The notes: generated by a model not told the origin, from the sequence alone. A DNA stretch of 64,000 bases from CAVRUD01 sp963724285 (GCA_963724285.1 CAVRUD010000013.1:248001-312000), one strand, 5' to 3'; positions 25,440-34,862 are shown, counted from the stretch's first letter. Numbers and translations: made by a program.

Positions 25440-27122
25440 CTAGGGGTTGGGTGTCGGCCCAAGTCCCTGCGGCAGGGTGACAAAACGCCCAACGGTAGCC
25501 TGGAGCAAGATCCACATTTCATCGACGCGGCGCAGCAGGAGGATCGCCACATAGATCGCTCCGGCAACGGCAATCGGCGCGCCAACGATCGTGAGCTCCC
25601 GCACAACGCTGAGCGTCGTTGACGACGCCTCCGGCAGAGTAGCGTCCAGGCCAAGCCAAACCCAGGCAGCCGCGATGGCCGAAACCAAGGCTGCCAACCC
25701 GACCGTGAGCGATGTCCGCCGGAGTGATCCACCAGGTTCGGGTCCGAGGCGGCGGCGCACAATTAACCACATGATCAGGGCGTGGCCAACCCACTGCGCC
25801 GAGTTTGCCAGCACCAGGCCCAGCATCCCCATCGGCTGCACCAGGGCGAAGGCGATCACAAAGTAGATGCCAACCGAGACAATCCCGACGATGACCGGGG
25901 ACTTGGTGTCGCGCCGGGCGTAGCACGCAAATATCAGGATCTGGTCGAACGCCGCCGCCAGTGTCCCAGGCAAGTAACCAAGCAGGGCGATCAAGATCTC
26001 GCGAGCGCCGGTCTCGCCGGTGGCGCCATGTTGGAAGAGGAGATCGACGACCGGCATGCCGATCGCGACGAGACCAAAGGTCGTGGGCAGAATCAAGACG
26101 GCCGTCATCATGACCGCCCGGTCGAGCGTAGCTCGGTACGACGACTCGTCTCCCCGGCCAAAGTGCCGCGAAAGCGAAGGCAGCGCCGCCAGTGAAATCG
26201 CGGCGGCCACCACACCGAGGACCATCTGCACGATTGTCGTGGCATAGCGCATGGCGCCCAGGGCATCTTCGCCCGCGCCCCAGGCCAGGTTGCGATCGAC
26301 CACCACGGCGACCGTGCTGACGAGCAGTCCCGCAAAGACCGGCCCATACAGTCTGAGCACCTCCCGCACCGCGGGATGGTTCACGGCAAGATTTGGTTTG
26401 GGGAGCGCTCCGGCCCGGATGAGCGGCCAGATCTGCAACAGGAGAATTGCGCCCGCACCGGCGACCGATCCGAGCGCCAGACTCTTGACTCCGAGCGACT
26501 CTCTCGCCACCAAGATCGCGACGATGACGACGGCGTTGCGTGCCGCGAGGGCCAGGGACGGTCCTTCGACGCGGCCGATCGCATGGAGCACCGCCATCAA
26601 CACCCCGGCGGCGCAGAGCAGAACCGCCGAAGGCATAATCCAGCGGACCATGGACACGGTCAGTTCGACAGTTTCGGCTCCGCGCGCGTCCCCCTGCCCG
26701 CCGATCGATGTCATCAGTTCAACGACACCGGGCGCGAAGATGATCCCCAGCCCGGCCAGCGTCCCGACCGCGATCAGGACGACGGTCAGGAGAGCGCCGG
26801 AAATGCGGCGGAGCTCGGCGCGCGCCGCCGTATTCGGCATAGCCCACTGGGCAAGAACGGGGATGAGCGCGGCCTGGAGCATGCCGCTGACCAGCAGGTC
26901 GTAGACGAGGGTCGCAACGTTGTCGGCGACGGTAAACGCGGCGATCTCGTCGCCGGTTCCGAACTTGCCGGCAGCAAGCTGTTCTCGCACCAGTCCCAGC
27001 ACCCGGCTGAGCACCGTGCCGAACATGAGGAGAATCGCGGCCGCGGCGATTCCACGGCCGACGACGGCGCCCCCGCCCTCCTCACTTGTCGGCTCTGCCG
27101 GAACCGAAGCCCGGTCCATCAC
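25440..27122 (-). CDS. murJ: Lipid II flippase MurJ (MviN family)
   Basis: 560 residues with about 14 hydrophobic segments. Family landmarks are GTVLSRVLGLVREQLAAGKFG near the N-terminus (residues about 35-60), LIPVLAQW and ASFAL-like loops, and ARRDTKSPV in the second half. It moves the peptidoglycan precursor lipid II across the cytoplasmic membrane, downstream of the MraY and Mur enzymes encoded at 56-63 kb. A short charged N-terminal tail precedes the first helix. Convergent with the oxidoreductase gene, with 31 bases between. Confidence 0.9.
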   Translation of the reverse strand: MMDRASVPAEPTSEEGGGAVVGRGIAAAAILLMFGTVLSRVLGLVREQLAAGKFGTGDEIAAFTVADNVATLVYDLLVSGMLQAALIPVLAQWAMPNTAARAELRRISGALLTVVLIAVGTLAGLGIIFAPGVVELMTSIGGQGDARGAETVELTVSMVRWIMPSAVLLCAAGVLMAVLHAIGRVEGPSLALAARNAVVIVAILVARESLGVKSLALGSVAGAGAILLLQIWPLIRAGALPKPNLAVNHPAVREVLRLYGPVFAGLLVSTVAVVVDRNLAWGAGEDALGAMRYATTIVQMVLGVVAAAISLAALPSLSRHFGRGDESSYRATLDRAVMMTAVLILPTTFGLVAIGMPVVDLLFQHGATGETGAREILIALLGYLPGTLAAAFDQILIFACYARRDTKSPVIVGIVSVGIYFVIAFALVQPMGMLGLVLANSAQWVGHALIMWLIVRRRLGPEPGGSLRRTSLTVGLAALVSAIAAAWVWLGLDATLPEASSTTLSVVRELTIVGAPIAVAGAIYVAILLLRRVDEMWILLQATVGRFVTLPQGLGPTPNP

Positions 27123-27142
27123 GACCGCCTGCTGCCGCGCAC

Positions 27143-27739
27143 CTATTTGAACCGGATCCAGGTGATCACGAACGGGATGGCGGCAAAGATCAGATCGACG
27201 ATCCGCAGGCGCATGGCGGTCGTCACCTGCACCGGCCCACCGAAGTCATCGAGGATCGCCGGGCTGAAGACGATCTGGTCGAGTTGATTGATCTGCTCAG
27301 CAGTGATCCCCAGGCGCTGCGCCAGCACAAAGCGGCTGATAACAAGTCCGAGAGCGACCATGGCCATGGCGACGACTTGCAGGTCGCGACCACGCTTGTA
27401 GTTGGCCATTTTGGCCATCGCCTCGGCAACGCCAAAACCAAGGGCGAGCGAAAGGTAAAACCCCCAATCAGGAATGAATCCCCAAATCACCCCGACCACG
27501 ACAGCGACCGCGAATCCGGCGGCCCCGGCCTTCAGAAGGGCGTTGGAGCTGGTTTGGTAGGTGGGCAGCCCTCGCACCCCGGCGCATTCGGGGCAACGCA
27601 GTCCGACGGGCGTGCGTACACCACATTGCGGGCAGATCGGCTTGCCACAGCGGGAGCAGCGGAGGCCGGTCATCGTCTTGGGGTGGTATGAACACGGGAC
27701 CTGACCGCGAGGAACGTCGTATTGCGCTTCTACCGCCAT
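27143..27739 (-). CDS. Zinc-ribbon/B-box-like membrane protein of unknown function
   Basis: 198 residues. The N-terminal 55 residues carry CSYHPKTMTGLRCSRCGKPI, CPQCGVRTPVGLRC and CPEC, a treble of Cys/His pairs that should bind two zinc ions, as in B-box-like fingers of Actinobacteria and Chloroflexota. Four hydrophobic segments follow (about 67-85, 90-105, 118-140, 175-195), so it is a small integral membrane protein with a cytoplasmic zinc head. It lies 20 bases upstream of murJ on the same strand and is probably cotranscribed. Specific role not known. Confidence 0.75.
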   Translation of the reverse strand: MAVEAQYDVPRGQVPCSYHPKTMTGLRCSRCGKPICPQCGVRTPVGLRCPECAGVRGLPTYQTSSNALLKAGAAGFAVAVVVGVIWGFIPDWGFYLSLALGFGVAEAMAKMANYKRGRDLQVVAMAMVALGLVISRFVLAQRLGITAEQINQLDQIVFSPAILDDFGGPVQVTTAMRLRIVDLIFAAIPFVITWIRFK

Positions 27740-27857
27740 CTCGCAGCCTTGTCCTCGCCAACGCGGGGAACCCCGCGACTCATCGCCTCTTGAACACCGA
27801 GCGCCGGAAGCATACGCGATGCCCGGCCGGTCGCCCCGACGCCAATCGTTCGGGCAG

Positions 27858-28433
27858 TCATTCCGGCGGCGATCCCCAGCGGGCCTCGAACTCCGGACGG
27901 AGGATTGCCATCACGACCTGGTCGTGGTACCGGCCGCCGTCGAAGACATCGGAGCGGAGCACGCCTTCGCGCACAAACGCGGCCTTCTCGTAGGACCGGA
28001 TTGCCCGGACATTCCAGGAAAGGACGCTGAGGGAGACCCTGTGCACATTCCGGGACCAAAAGAGGTAGCGGAGCAAGGCCACCATTGCGTCGGTGCCGTA
28101 TCCGCCGCCCCAGTAGTCAGGATTTCCGATGAGGATCATGACCTCGGCCGACCGTGCCTGAGGATCCAGTCCTTCCCATTCGACACGGCCGATTGGAACG
28201 TCGGGCCGATCAGGCGAGTCTCCCTGGGCGGCCTTTGGGACGACGGCAAAGTAGCCATTGCTATCGAATCGGGAAAATCGGCCGCGGAGATCCGACTCGA
28301 ACTCGTCCTCGCGGACGACGGTCTGCCGCTGCCCCCAAAACCGCATCACCTTCGGATCGTCGAACCAGGACCGCATCACGGGCAGGTCGGCGGCCCGGAT
28401 CGGCCGTAGCGAAACGAGGTTCCCGTCGATCAC
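27858..28433 (-). CDS. GNAT family N-acetyltransferase (RimJ/RimL-like)
   Basis: About 191 residues from GTG 28433: IDGNLVSLRPIRAADLPVM opens the domain, followed by an acetyl-CoA pyrophosphate loop variant (NPDYWGGGYGTDAMVALLRY) and the NVRAIRSYEKAAFVREG segment, all typical of Acetyltransf_3. It would acetylate an amine (N-terminal residue, antibiotic or other) using acetyl-CoA. The frame extends to an ATG at 28478, but that would place the CIRCE operator inside the coding region, so the internal GTG is preferred. Substrate unknown. Confidence 0.85.
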   Translation of the reverse strand: MIDGNLVSLRPIRAADLPVMRSWFDDPKVMRFWGQRQTVVREDEFESDLRGRFSRFDSNGYFAVVPKAAQGDSPDRPDVPIGRVEWEGLDPQARSAEVMILIGNPDYWGGGYGTDAMVALLRYLFWSRNVHRVSLSVLSWNVRAIRSYEKAAFVREGVLRSDVFDGGRYHDQVVMAILRPEFEARWGSPPE

Positions 28434-28461
28434 AACGCGGCCTCCCCAGAACCAGCCAAGT

Positions 28462-28488
28462 TTGGCACTCTCTTTCACCGAGTGCTAA
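28462..28488. promoter_or_regulatory. CIRCE operator (HrcA binding site)
   Basis: TTGGCACTC, nine bases, GAGTGCTAA: the CIRCE consensus TTAGCACTC-N9-GAGTGCTAA with one change in the left arm. It lies seven bases upstream of a good -35 box and about 215 bases before dnaJ. HrcA repression of heat-shock genes is the known role. Confidence 0.9.
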
Positions 28489-28495
28489 ATGCCGC

Positions 28496-28523
28496 TTGAC
28501 GCTCTTATTCTGCCCGATATACT
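28496..28523 (+). promoter_or_regulatory. Sigma-70-type promoter of dnaJ
   Basis: TTGACG at 28496-28501 and TATACT at 28518-28523 with a 16-base spacer, directly downstream of the CIRCE element. Transcription would start near 28530, leaving a 5' leader of about 170 bases before the dnaJ ATG. Confidence 0.75.
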
Positions 28524-28702
28524 TCTCGTTAGACTTCGACCGCAATGTGGCGGCTCGGGCGAGAGCGATTCGGGAGTCCGGATCGTCCCTCGATTGCACT
28601 GCGTCAAACCCAGTTTCGCCCCGCCGACCGCACGCATGCATCCCGCTTCCTGACCGATCTACGCCGGTACCGGCGTTTCCCTTGCCTGGATATATGGACA
28701 CG

Positions 28703-29833
28703 ATGGCCGAAAAACGCGACTACTACGAGGTCCTCGGCGTGTCGCGAACCGCGTCCGCCGACGAGATCAAGCGGGCGTACCGAACCCTTGCCCGCAAGTA
28801 CCACCCTGACATCAGTTCGGACCATAGCGCCGAAGAGCGTTTCAAAGAGATCAACGAAGCGCACGAAGTTCTGTCCGACTCGGACCGGCGGGCAGCCTAT
28901 GACCGATTCGGACATGCCGCCGCGAACGGCATGGGTGGCGGGGATCCCTTCGGCGGCTTCGGCGGATCGCCCTTCGGCGACCTGTTCGAGAACTTCTTCG
29001 GTGGCGCCGCCAGCAGCGCCTCCCGTCGCCGGAACTCCCCTCAGCGCGGAGCGGACCTCCAGGAGAGCATCGAACTCTCATTCGAGGAGGCCGTCTTCGG
29101 CGCAGAGCGCGACGTCGAAGTCATCCGCCTGGAAACCTGCGAGGACTGCCACGGCACCCGCATGAAAGACGGGCAGACGCCCGCGAGATGCAGCATCTGT
29201 GGCGGCAGTGGCGAAGTCCGCCGGGTCCAGCAGACGATCTTGGGCCAGTTCATGACCGCGGCGCCCTGCTCCGCCTGCAACGGCGAAGGGGTGCAGATCA
29301 CCGATCCTTGCCCGACCTGCCGCGGACGGGGTCGCGTCAACCGGTCGAGGACCGTTTCGATCACCGTGCCGGCCGGCGTCGACGACGGCGCCACCCTGCG
29401 GGTGCCCGGTAAGGGCGAAGCCGGACCAAACGGCGGACCCACCGGCAATCTCTTCATCAAGATCCGGGTTAAGCCGCATCCGACATTCACCCGCAACGGC
29501 AAGACAATCCATCTCGGCGTCGGCATCAACGTCGCCCAGGCGGCACTGGGCGACGAGATCGAGATTCTGACACTGGACGGTCCAGTCAACCTCAAAATTC
29601 CGGCGGGCACCCAATCCGGCCAGCAGTTCCGGCTGCGCGGGAAAGGTGTGCCGGACCTGCGCGGCGGCGACCGGGGCGACCAGTTGGTCTCCGTCCAGGT
29701 GGTGATTCCCAAGCAACTAGACGACGAGCAGCGGGAGCTGTTCCTGCAGCTTGCCGATACGCTGGGCAGTGAAGTGACCCAGCAACCCCACCGGGGATTC
29801 TTTGACAAGGTGAAGGACGCCCTGGGCGTATAG
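28703..29833 (+). CDS. dnaJ: Molecular chaperone DnaJ
   Basis: 376 residues from ATG 28703, the normal full-length type I DnaJ. Order: J domain (residues 3-70, HPD in ARKYHPDIS), Gly/Phe-rich segment (DPFGGFGGSPFGD), Cys-rich zinc domain with four C-x2-C-x-G-x-G-like repeats (CEDCHGTR, CSICGGSG, CSACNGEG, CPTCRGRG; the first lacks the last Gly), and the C-terminal substrate-binding part. It stimulates DnaK ATPase and holds unfolded proteins. A longer open frame upstream has no J-domain similarity and crosses the promoter, so it was not used. Its CIRCE/HrcA control appears independent of dnaK, which is not in the window. Confidence 0.95.
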   Translation: MAEKRDYYEVLGVSRTASADEIKRAYRTLARKYHPDISSDHSAEERFKEINEAHEVLSDSDRRAAYDRFGHAAANGMGGGDPFGGFGGSPFGDLFENFFGGAASSASRRRNSPQRGADLQESIELSFEEAVFGAERDVEVIRLETCEDCHGTRMKDGQTPARCSICGGSGEVRRVQQTILGQFMTAAPCSACNGEGVQITDPCPTCRGRGRVNRSRTVSITVPAGVDDGATLRVPGKGEAGPNGGPTGNLFIKIRVKPHPTFTRNGKTIHLGVGINVAQAALGDEIEILTLDGPVNLKIPAGTQSGQQFRLRGKGVPDLRGGDRGDQLVSVQVVIPKQLDDEQRELFLQLADTLGSEVTQQPHRGFFDKVKDALGV

Positions 29834-29944
29834 ACACGGCCTGAACGCTCGATGGCGCCGCGGCACGGCAGTGCCAGCCAGGGATGGGCATGCCTTGACA
29901 CGGCGTTCCGGCGGCACGTAGGATCAGTACGTTCGGGGCCACAA

Positions 29945-30015
29945 TGGCGGGTGGTGAAATGGTATCACAAGGGTCTTTGGAACCTTTGTTCCAGGTTCGA
30001 ATCCTGGCCCGCCAG
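29945..30015 (+). tRNA. tRNA-Gln (anticodon TTG)
   Basis: 71 bases folding as a cloverleaf: acceptor TGGCGGG with CCCGCCA (starting with U1-A72 as in bacterial tRNA-Gln), anticodon stem AAGGGT/ACCTTT with loop containing TTG, and T arm CCAGG-TTCGAAT-CCTGG. The discriminator is G and CCA is not encoded (CCT follows). Confidence 0.9.
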
Positions 30016-30115
30016 CCTTATGGACCGCACCTCATGAAGCAAATCCCCTCAAAGAATTCACCACTTCATTTCTCACGAATGAGGTCTGTTCACCGGCTGC
30101 GTACGGCATTGTCTG

Positions 30116-31561
30116 ATGCCCATGGCTGAGCCGGACGAACGGCAGGCGACCGGACTGAATCGCGGGACGGTCGCCGTCGTCATTCTCGCTGCCGGCCAGG
30201 GCAGCCGAATGTACTCCACGCTTCCCAAGCCGCTCCACCCTGTTGCGGGTGTTCCGATGGTGGTCCACGTCCTGAACGCGGCCTCTGCCATCGGGCCGGC
30301 AAAGACGATTCTCGTCGTCAGCGAAGCCACCAATAATCTCGCCGAACGTATCGGACGTGACGACCTCATCAGCGTGCGCCAGCCCGCGCCAGAGGGCACC
30401 GGCCATGCGCTTACCTGTGCCTTGCCCGCCATCGAAGGCGTGGATTGGGTCATGGTTCTCTTCGCCGACCATCCGCTCCTCACCGGCGAGACGGTCCAGG
30501 ACTTCTTGGATCGCGCTCAGGTCGCGGGCGCACGTGTATGCGTGCTCTCTTGCCTAATGCCCGAGGCCGGCGCGTTCGGCCGGATTGCCCGCAACGACGA
30601 GGGGCAGCCTGTACGAATCATTGAGAAAAAGGACGACGATCCGGCGAAGCGACAAGGCATCACAGAGGTCAATACTGGCATGATGCTGTTCGACGCCGGC
30701 TGGCTGCGGAACGCGATCGTCCACCTTTTGCGAAGCGCCACCACCGGCGAGTACTACATGACGGAGTTGATCGAGATCGCCGTACGAGACGGACTCACGT
30801 CTGACGGCGCCTGGCCCGTTGCGACGGTTAAGGCTCCGCCCGAAGCCGCTGCCGGCGTTAACGATCGCCACCAACTGGCGGTGGCGGACCAGTCGCTCCG
30901 CAACCGTATCCGCCAGCACTTCATGGTTGACGTGGGCGTCACGATCGTCGCTCCCGAAACCGTGGTGATCGACGCCGGCGTCTCGATCGAACCGGACACC
31001 ACCATACTCTCGGGGTCCGTGCTCTCTAAAGGCACGCGAATCGGACGAGGCTGCACGGTTGGACCCAATGCCATCCTGAGTGGGGCAACGCTCGCTGAGG
31101 AAGCGGTCGTTGGGTCGTCTACCGTGACGGACTCGTATCTCGGAGAAGGCGTTCACGTCGGGCAATACGCGTTGATCCGCGGAAACTCGCGCCTGGAGGC
31201 AGGCGTGCGGATCGGAACCCACGCCGAGATCAACCGGGCCTCACTCGGCAGAGGCGTCCGGGTCGGCCACTTCTCCTACCTCGGTGACGTCACCATCGGC
31301 GACGACGTCAACATCGGAGCGGGAGTCGTCACCGCAAATTACGATGGCGCGAACAAGTTTCAGACGGTCATCGGCGACCGAGCATTCATCGGCAGCGATA
31401 CGGTTCTCGTCGCTCCCGTTCGGGTTGGCAATGGAGCATCGACCGGCGCCGGTTCGGTCGTAACCCACGATGTCGGCGATGGCGAAACCGTTGTGGGCGT
31501 CCCGGCACGCACGCTTCTTCGTGGACAACGCAATTCAGACGAGCACCGGGGAGATCGTTAG
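30116..31561 (+). CDS. glmU: Bifunctional GlmU: GlcN-1-P acetyltransferase and GlcNAc-1-P uridyltransferase
   Basis: 481 residues. The N-terminal nucleotidyltransferase has LAAGQGSRMYSTLPKPLHPV (residues about 23-42) and EGTGHAL. The C-terminal left-handed beta-helix acetyltransferase has hexapeptide repeats and the NYDGANKF segment with conserved active-site residues. It makes UDP-GlcNAc for peptidoglycan, feeding the Mur enzymes at 56-63 kb. ATG at 30122 is an alternative start. prs begins two bases after the stop, so both are one operon that couples amino-sugar and nucleotide supply. Confidence 0.94.
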   Translation: MPMAEPDERQATGLNRGTVAVVILAAGQGSRMYSTLPKPLHPVAGVPMVVHVLNAASAIGPAKTILVVSEATNNLAERIGRDDLISVRQPAPEGTGHALTCALPAIEGVDWVMVLFADHPLLTGETVQDFLDRAQVAGARVCVLSCLMPEAGAFGRIARNDEGQPVRIIEKKDDDPAKRQGITEVNTGMMLFDAGWLRNAIVHLLRSATTGEYYMTELIEIAVRDGLTSDGAWPVATVKAPPEAAAGVNDRHQLAVADQSLRNRIRQHFMVDVGVTIVAPETVVIDAGVSIEPDTTILSGSVLSKGTRIGRGCTVGPNAILSGATLAEEAVVGSSTVTDSYLGEGVHVGQYALIRGNSRLEAGVRIGTHAEINRASLGRGVRVGHFSYLGDVTIGDDVNIGAGVVTANYDGANKFQTVIGDRAFIGSDTVLVAPVRVGNGASTGAGSVVTHDVGDGETVVGVPARTLLRGQRNSDEHRGDR

Positions 31562-31563
31562 CA

Positions 31564-32499
31564 ATGGATGGTCGGCTGCAGATTTTCGCTGGCAACTCGC
31601 ACCCTCAACTGGCCGCCGCCATCATGCAGGAACTGGAAAGCCCGCTGGGCCGCGCGATCGTTGGCGAGTACGAGAACGGCGAAACAAAGATCAAGCTCGA
31701 TGAGAACGTTCGTGGCTCAGACGTATTCGTGATTCAGTCGATCTGCACGCCGTACGACCATCACCTGATGGAACTGCTCCTCCTGATCGACGCACTTCGA
31801 CGCGCATCCGCCGCCCGGATCACCGCCGTCATTCCCTACTACGGGTACTCCAAGCAGGAGAAGAAGACGACCGGGCGCGAACCGATCTCAGCCAAGTTGG
31901 TCGCGAATCTGATCACGGTCGCCGGGGCGAACCGTGTGCTCACCGTCGACCTGCATGCTCCCGCGATTGAAGGGTTCTTCGACATTCCCGTCGATCACCT
32001 CCGGGCAACGCCACTGCTGGCCGGTCATTGCCGCCGATTGGCGAGGGACGGCGCAGTGGTCGTCAGCCCGGATGCCGGTGGGGTAGCGCGGGCCGAAGAG
32101 TTCCGGTCCCGATCGGGTGGATCGCTCGGCATCGTCACGAAACATGAGCCAGCGCCCGACGGGATAGGCCTGGAGATGGTCGGCGATGTCTCCGGCAAGG
32201 TGGCCATTGTCGTTGACGACATGATCTCGACCGGCACGACGCTGGAACAGGCGGTGACGCTGCTGAACGAGCGCGGCGCCGCCGAGATCCACGTCGCGGC
32301 CACCCATGCCATCTTCGCGGCCGACGCGGTGGCCAGGATCAGCCTGCTACCGATCAAGAACATCTACGTGTGCGACACGGTCCCGCACCCCACTCAGCCA
32401 ATCACCCCGAGCCTGACGACCATCACCGTCGCTCCGCTCCTGGCCGAAGCGATCATGCGCATCCATAAAGATTTGAGCATTAGCGCGTTGTTCACCTAA
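31564..32499 (+). CDS. prs: Ribose-phosphate pyrophosphokinase
   Basis: 311 residues, the normal length of class I enzymes. It makes PRPP from ribose 5-phosphate and ATP. Signatures include FAGNSHPQLA near the N-terminus, YYGYSKQEKK (ATP-binding flexible loop), VDLHAPAIEGFFDIPVDHL and the PRPP-binding loop VVDDMISTGTTL. ATG at 31564 is two bases after glmU, with GGGAG in the end of glmU serving as ribosome-binding site. A repeat-rich hairpin follows the stop. Confidence 0.95.
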   Translation: MDGRLQIFAGNSHPQLAAAIMQELESPLGRAIVGEYENGETKIKLDENVRGSDVFVIQSICTPYDHHLMELLLLIDALRRASAARITAVIPYYGYSKQEKKTTGREPISAKLVANLITVAGANRVLTVDLHAPAIEGFFDIPVDHLRATPLLAGHCRRLARDGAVVVSPDAGGVARAEEFRSRSGGSLGIVTKHEPAPDGIGLEMVGDVSGKVAIVVDDMISTGTTLEQAVTLLNERGAAEIHVAATHAIFAADAVARISLLPIKNIYVCDTVPHPTQPITPSLTTITVAPLLAEAIMRIHKDLSISALFT

Positions 32500-32501
32500 G
32501 T

Positions 32502-32574
32502 GACGTGAGACGTGAGACGTGAGACGTGAGTAGAACGGCTACTTTTACTCACCTCCCGCGTCTCACGTCTCACG
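32502..32574. repeat. GTGAGAC tandem repeat with inverted arm
   Basis: GACGTGA is repeated about four times (32502-32530) and its complement appears as CGTCTCACGTCTCACG at 32559-32574, so the whole can fold into a long hairpin after prs. The same motif occurs at 38112-38200 and 39641-39666. It may act as a terminator here but lacks a T-run. Confidence 0.75.
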
Positions 32575-32588
32575 ACTAGGGGATGCGG

Positions 32589-33917
32589 ATGTCAAGCCAA
32601 AGCTGGCTAGATCTAATCGTTGCCGGGGCGGCGCTCGTTGTCGTCGGTCTGACTGCGGTCCTCGAAGCGATCACAGGTTTCGTCCCGCCCAGCAAGGCGA
32701 GAGGCGGGTCAGCTCCAGGCGGAGACATTTCCAGCCGGTTTCGGACGCTGGAAGGAATCATCGATCCCCGGCGCAACCTGACGACCTCCCTCTTCATCCT
32801 CCAGGCGATTGCCCTGGTGATCGCCACGCTCGGTCTGGACGCGATCTTCCGCCGTGAATTCGAAGGGGTCGCCTGGATCCTCACTCCCGTCATTGTGGTG
32901 ACGATGTATCTGATCCTCGGGCAGGCGCTTCCGCGCGGCCTAACACGGCACCGCTTCGACGAGACAACCGGCGTCCTGCATGTTCTCACCCAGGGGCTGA
33001 TCTGGCCGGTCCGTCCGCTGGTCCGTTTCTCCGAAATGCTTGGGCGGGTCATCGCGGATTTGCTGCCTGCCGCGCCGGTCGAGCCAATGACCCGTGAGGA
33101 GGAACTTCGTTCCCTCATCGGCATCGACGGCCCCGTGGGCATGGTCGACCCCGACGAGCGGGAAATGATCGACGCCGCGTTGCGGCTAGAGGAACTGACC
33201 GCCCGCGAGATCATGGTTCCCCGCGTGGACATCGTCGCGGCCCAGGTCGACATCCCCATCCCCGATCTGATCGACGTCATCGTCCAGGCGGGTCACTCGC
33301 GCATCCCCGTCTATGAGGAATCGATCGATCAGATCGTGGGAGTGCTGCACGCCAAGGACCTGCTCCCTCACCTTCTCACAGCCAGTGCAGACTTCGTCGT
33401 CGCCGAACACCTCCGCCCGCCCCACATCGTGCCAGAGTCGAAGCATCTGGACGTGTTGCTCAGAGAACTCAGGCGCACCCGGGTGCACATGGCGATCATC
33501 GCCGACGAGTACGGCGGCACGGCCGGCCTGGTGACGATCGAGGATATCCTCGAGGAGATCGTCGGCGAGATTCAGGATGAGTACGACACAGAAAAACCGC
33601 TGTTCGATCCGCTGGGTCCCGATGAGATCCTGGCGGACGGCCGCCTTCCGTTAGAGAACGTCGAGAATTTCTTCGGCATCTCCTTCCCGGAAGACGCCGA
33701 CTTCGAGACGGTGGGCGGGTTCGTCCAGAACGTGCTCGGACGAGTACCACGAGAAGGGGACCAGTTCGCGGGCGCTGGCCTGGAAGGCGAGATCATCGAA
33801 GTGGAAGGTCGCCGGGTCCGGCGCCTGCGCATGGCCCGGCATATCGTGCCGTCCGAGCAGGAACAGTTGAACGGCCGTGATCCACAAGCCGAGCATGACG
33901 GCGACGAGGACGGCTAA
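32589..33917 (+). CDS. CNNM/HlyC-CorC family transporter-like protein with CBS pair
   Basis: 442 residues from ATG 32589 (AGGGG seven bases upstream; an ATG at 32583 is too close to it). Layout: N-terminal membrane domain of the DUF21/CNNM type (helices at about 5-25, 75-95, 105-125), two CBS domains (about 195-315; MVPRVDIVAAQ, GHSRIPVYEESIDQIVGV) and a C-terminal CorC/HlyC domain (about 335-425). Such proteins are proposed divalent-cation (Mg/Co) efflux or regulatory proteins; haemolysin labels are historical. The start lies directly after the GTGAGAC repeat. Confidence 0.88.
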   Translation: MSSQSWLDLIVAGAALVVVGLTAVLEAITGFVPPSKARGGSAPGGDISSRFRTLEGIIDPRRNLTTSLFILQAIALVIATLGLDAIFRREFEGVAWILTPVIVVTMYLILGQALPRGLTRHRFDETTGVLHVLTQGLIWPVRPLVRFSEMLGRVIADLLPAAPVEPMTREEELRSLIGIDGPVGMVDPDEREMIDAALRLEELTAREIMVPRVDIVAAQVDIPIPDLIDVIVQAGHSRIPVYEESIDQIVGVLHAKDLLPHLLTASADFVVAEHLRPPHIVPESKHLDVLLRELRRTRVHMAIIADEYGGTAGLVTIEDILEEIVGEIQDEYDTEKPLFDPLGPDEILADGRLPLENVENFFGISFPEDADFETVGGFVQNVLGRVPREGDQFAGAGLEGEIIEVEGRRVRRLRMARHIVPSEQEQLNGRDPQAEHDGDEDG

Positions 33918-33954
33918 TGGAGCGATAGCCGAGATCTCCCGCCCGGACTCTGCG

Positions 33955-34051
33955 CGTAGGGGCGATGCATGCATCGCCCTGCTCGGCGAACGGAGATTCC
34001 TATTCGATCGCACGCATCCGGCGATCGGGCGATGCGTGCATCGCCCCTACG
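33955..34051. repeat. Paired palindromic repeat, GATGCATGCATC type
   Basis: A 25-base unit (GTAGGGGCGATGCATGCATC then GCCC) at 33955-33979 recurs inverted at 34027-34051 with one base different. Each unit is itself a palindrome around GATGCATGCATC. A third copy is at 53632-53659. This is a REP-like element placed between the CNNM gene and birA. Confidence 0.75.
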
Positions 34052-34103
34052 ACTGCGAAACTGGATGCCTATCTTGCTGGCTCCGTGAGCGAGCGAGGCA
34101 CCC

Positions 34104-34862
34104 TTGGGCGTTCCAGTGATCGGCCGCGAGATCGTTCGCCTCGGCGTCGTTACCAGCACCATGGACGAGGTGGCCCAATTGGCAGCCTCCGGCGCCGACG
34201 AAGGCGTAGTCGTCGTGGCCGATGTCCAGACCGCCGGCCGCGGACGCAGTGGGCGCCCATGGCTTGCCCCGCCCGGTTCGAGCCTGCTGCTGTCCGTTCT
34301 CCTCCGTCCGGCTGTCCCACCAGAACGGCTGTCGACCCTGTCCCTCGTGGCCGGCGTTGCCGTCGCCGAGGCGCTCGAGCAGTTTGGGAGATCTCCGAAG
34401 CTGAAGTGGCCGAACGACGTCTGGTTGGAAGGCCGTAAGGTGGCCGGCGTCCTGGTCAACACCCGGGTTGGACCCGAAGGCATCACCGCGGTCCTGGGGA
34501 TCGGCATCAATGTCACTATCGAACCTTCCGATCTGCCTCCCGGAGCGACCAGCCTGAGCGCGGCCGTCGGTGAGATCGTCCCTCGCGACGATCTCCTGCA
34601 GATCGTTCTCTCGCGGCTGGATACGGCCTACTCAGCGTTCATCAGCGCAGCAGGGAAACCAAATCTGGACGGCTGGACAAGCCGGGCCGCGCTCATCGGC
34701 GAGCGCGTACAGGTATCCGACGGGCCGGAGCTACATGTGGGAAAGTTGATCGGGATCGATCAGCACGGCGCGCTTCTTCTCCGTGGAGACGATGGCGAGA
34801 GGATCAGGGTCTTTGCCGGCGACCTCACCCGTGGACCACGCCCCGGGCTTACTAACGGCTGA
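34104..34862 (+). CDS. birA: Biotin-[acetyl-CoA-carboxylase] ligase
   Basis: 252 residues, catalytic domain only (no N-terminal HTH repressor part). It activates biotin with ATP and attaches it to carboxylase carrier lysines. Signatures: VVADVQTAGRGRSGRPW (biotinyl-AMP loop), LKWPNDVW with the conserved Lys and Asp, KVAGVLV, and a C-terminal SH3-like end (GALLLRGDDGERIRVFAGD). The start is TTG at 34104. Downstream is an acyl-CoA oxidation locus with its own promoter. Confidence 0.92.
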   Translation: MGVPVIGREIVRLGVVTSTMDEVAQLAASGADEGVVVVADVQTAGRGRSGRPWLAPPGSSLLLSVLLRPAVPPERLSTLSLVAGVAVAEALEQFGRSPKLKWPNDVWLEGRKVAGVLVNTRVGPEGITAVLGIGINVTIEPSDLPPGATSLSAAVGEIVPRDDLLQIVLSRLDTAYSAFISAAGKPNLDGWTSRAALIGERVQVSDGPELHVGKLIGIDQHGALLLRGDDGERIRVFAGDLTRGPRPGLTNG

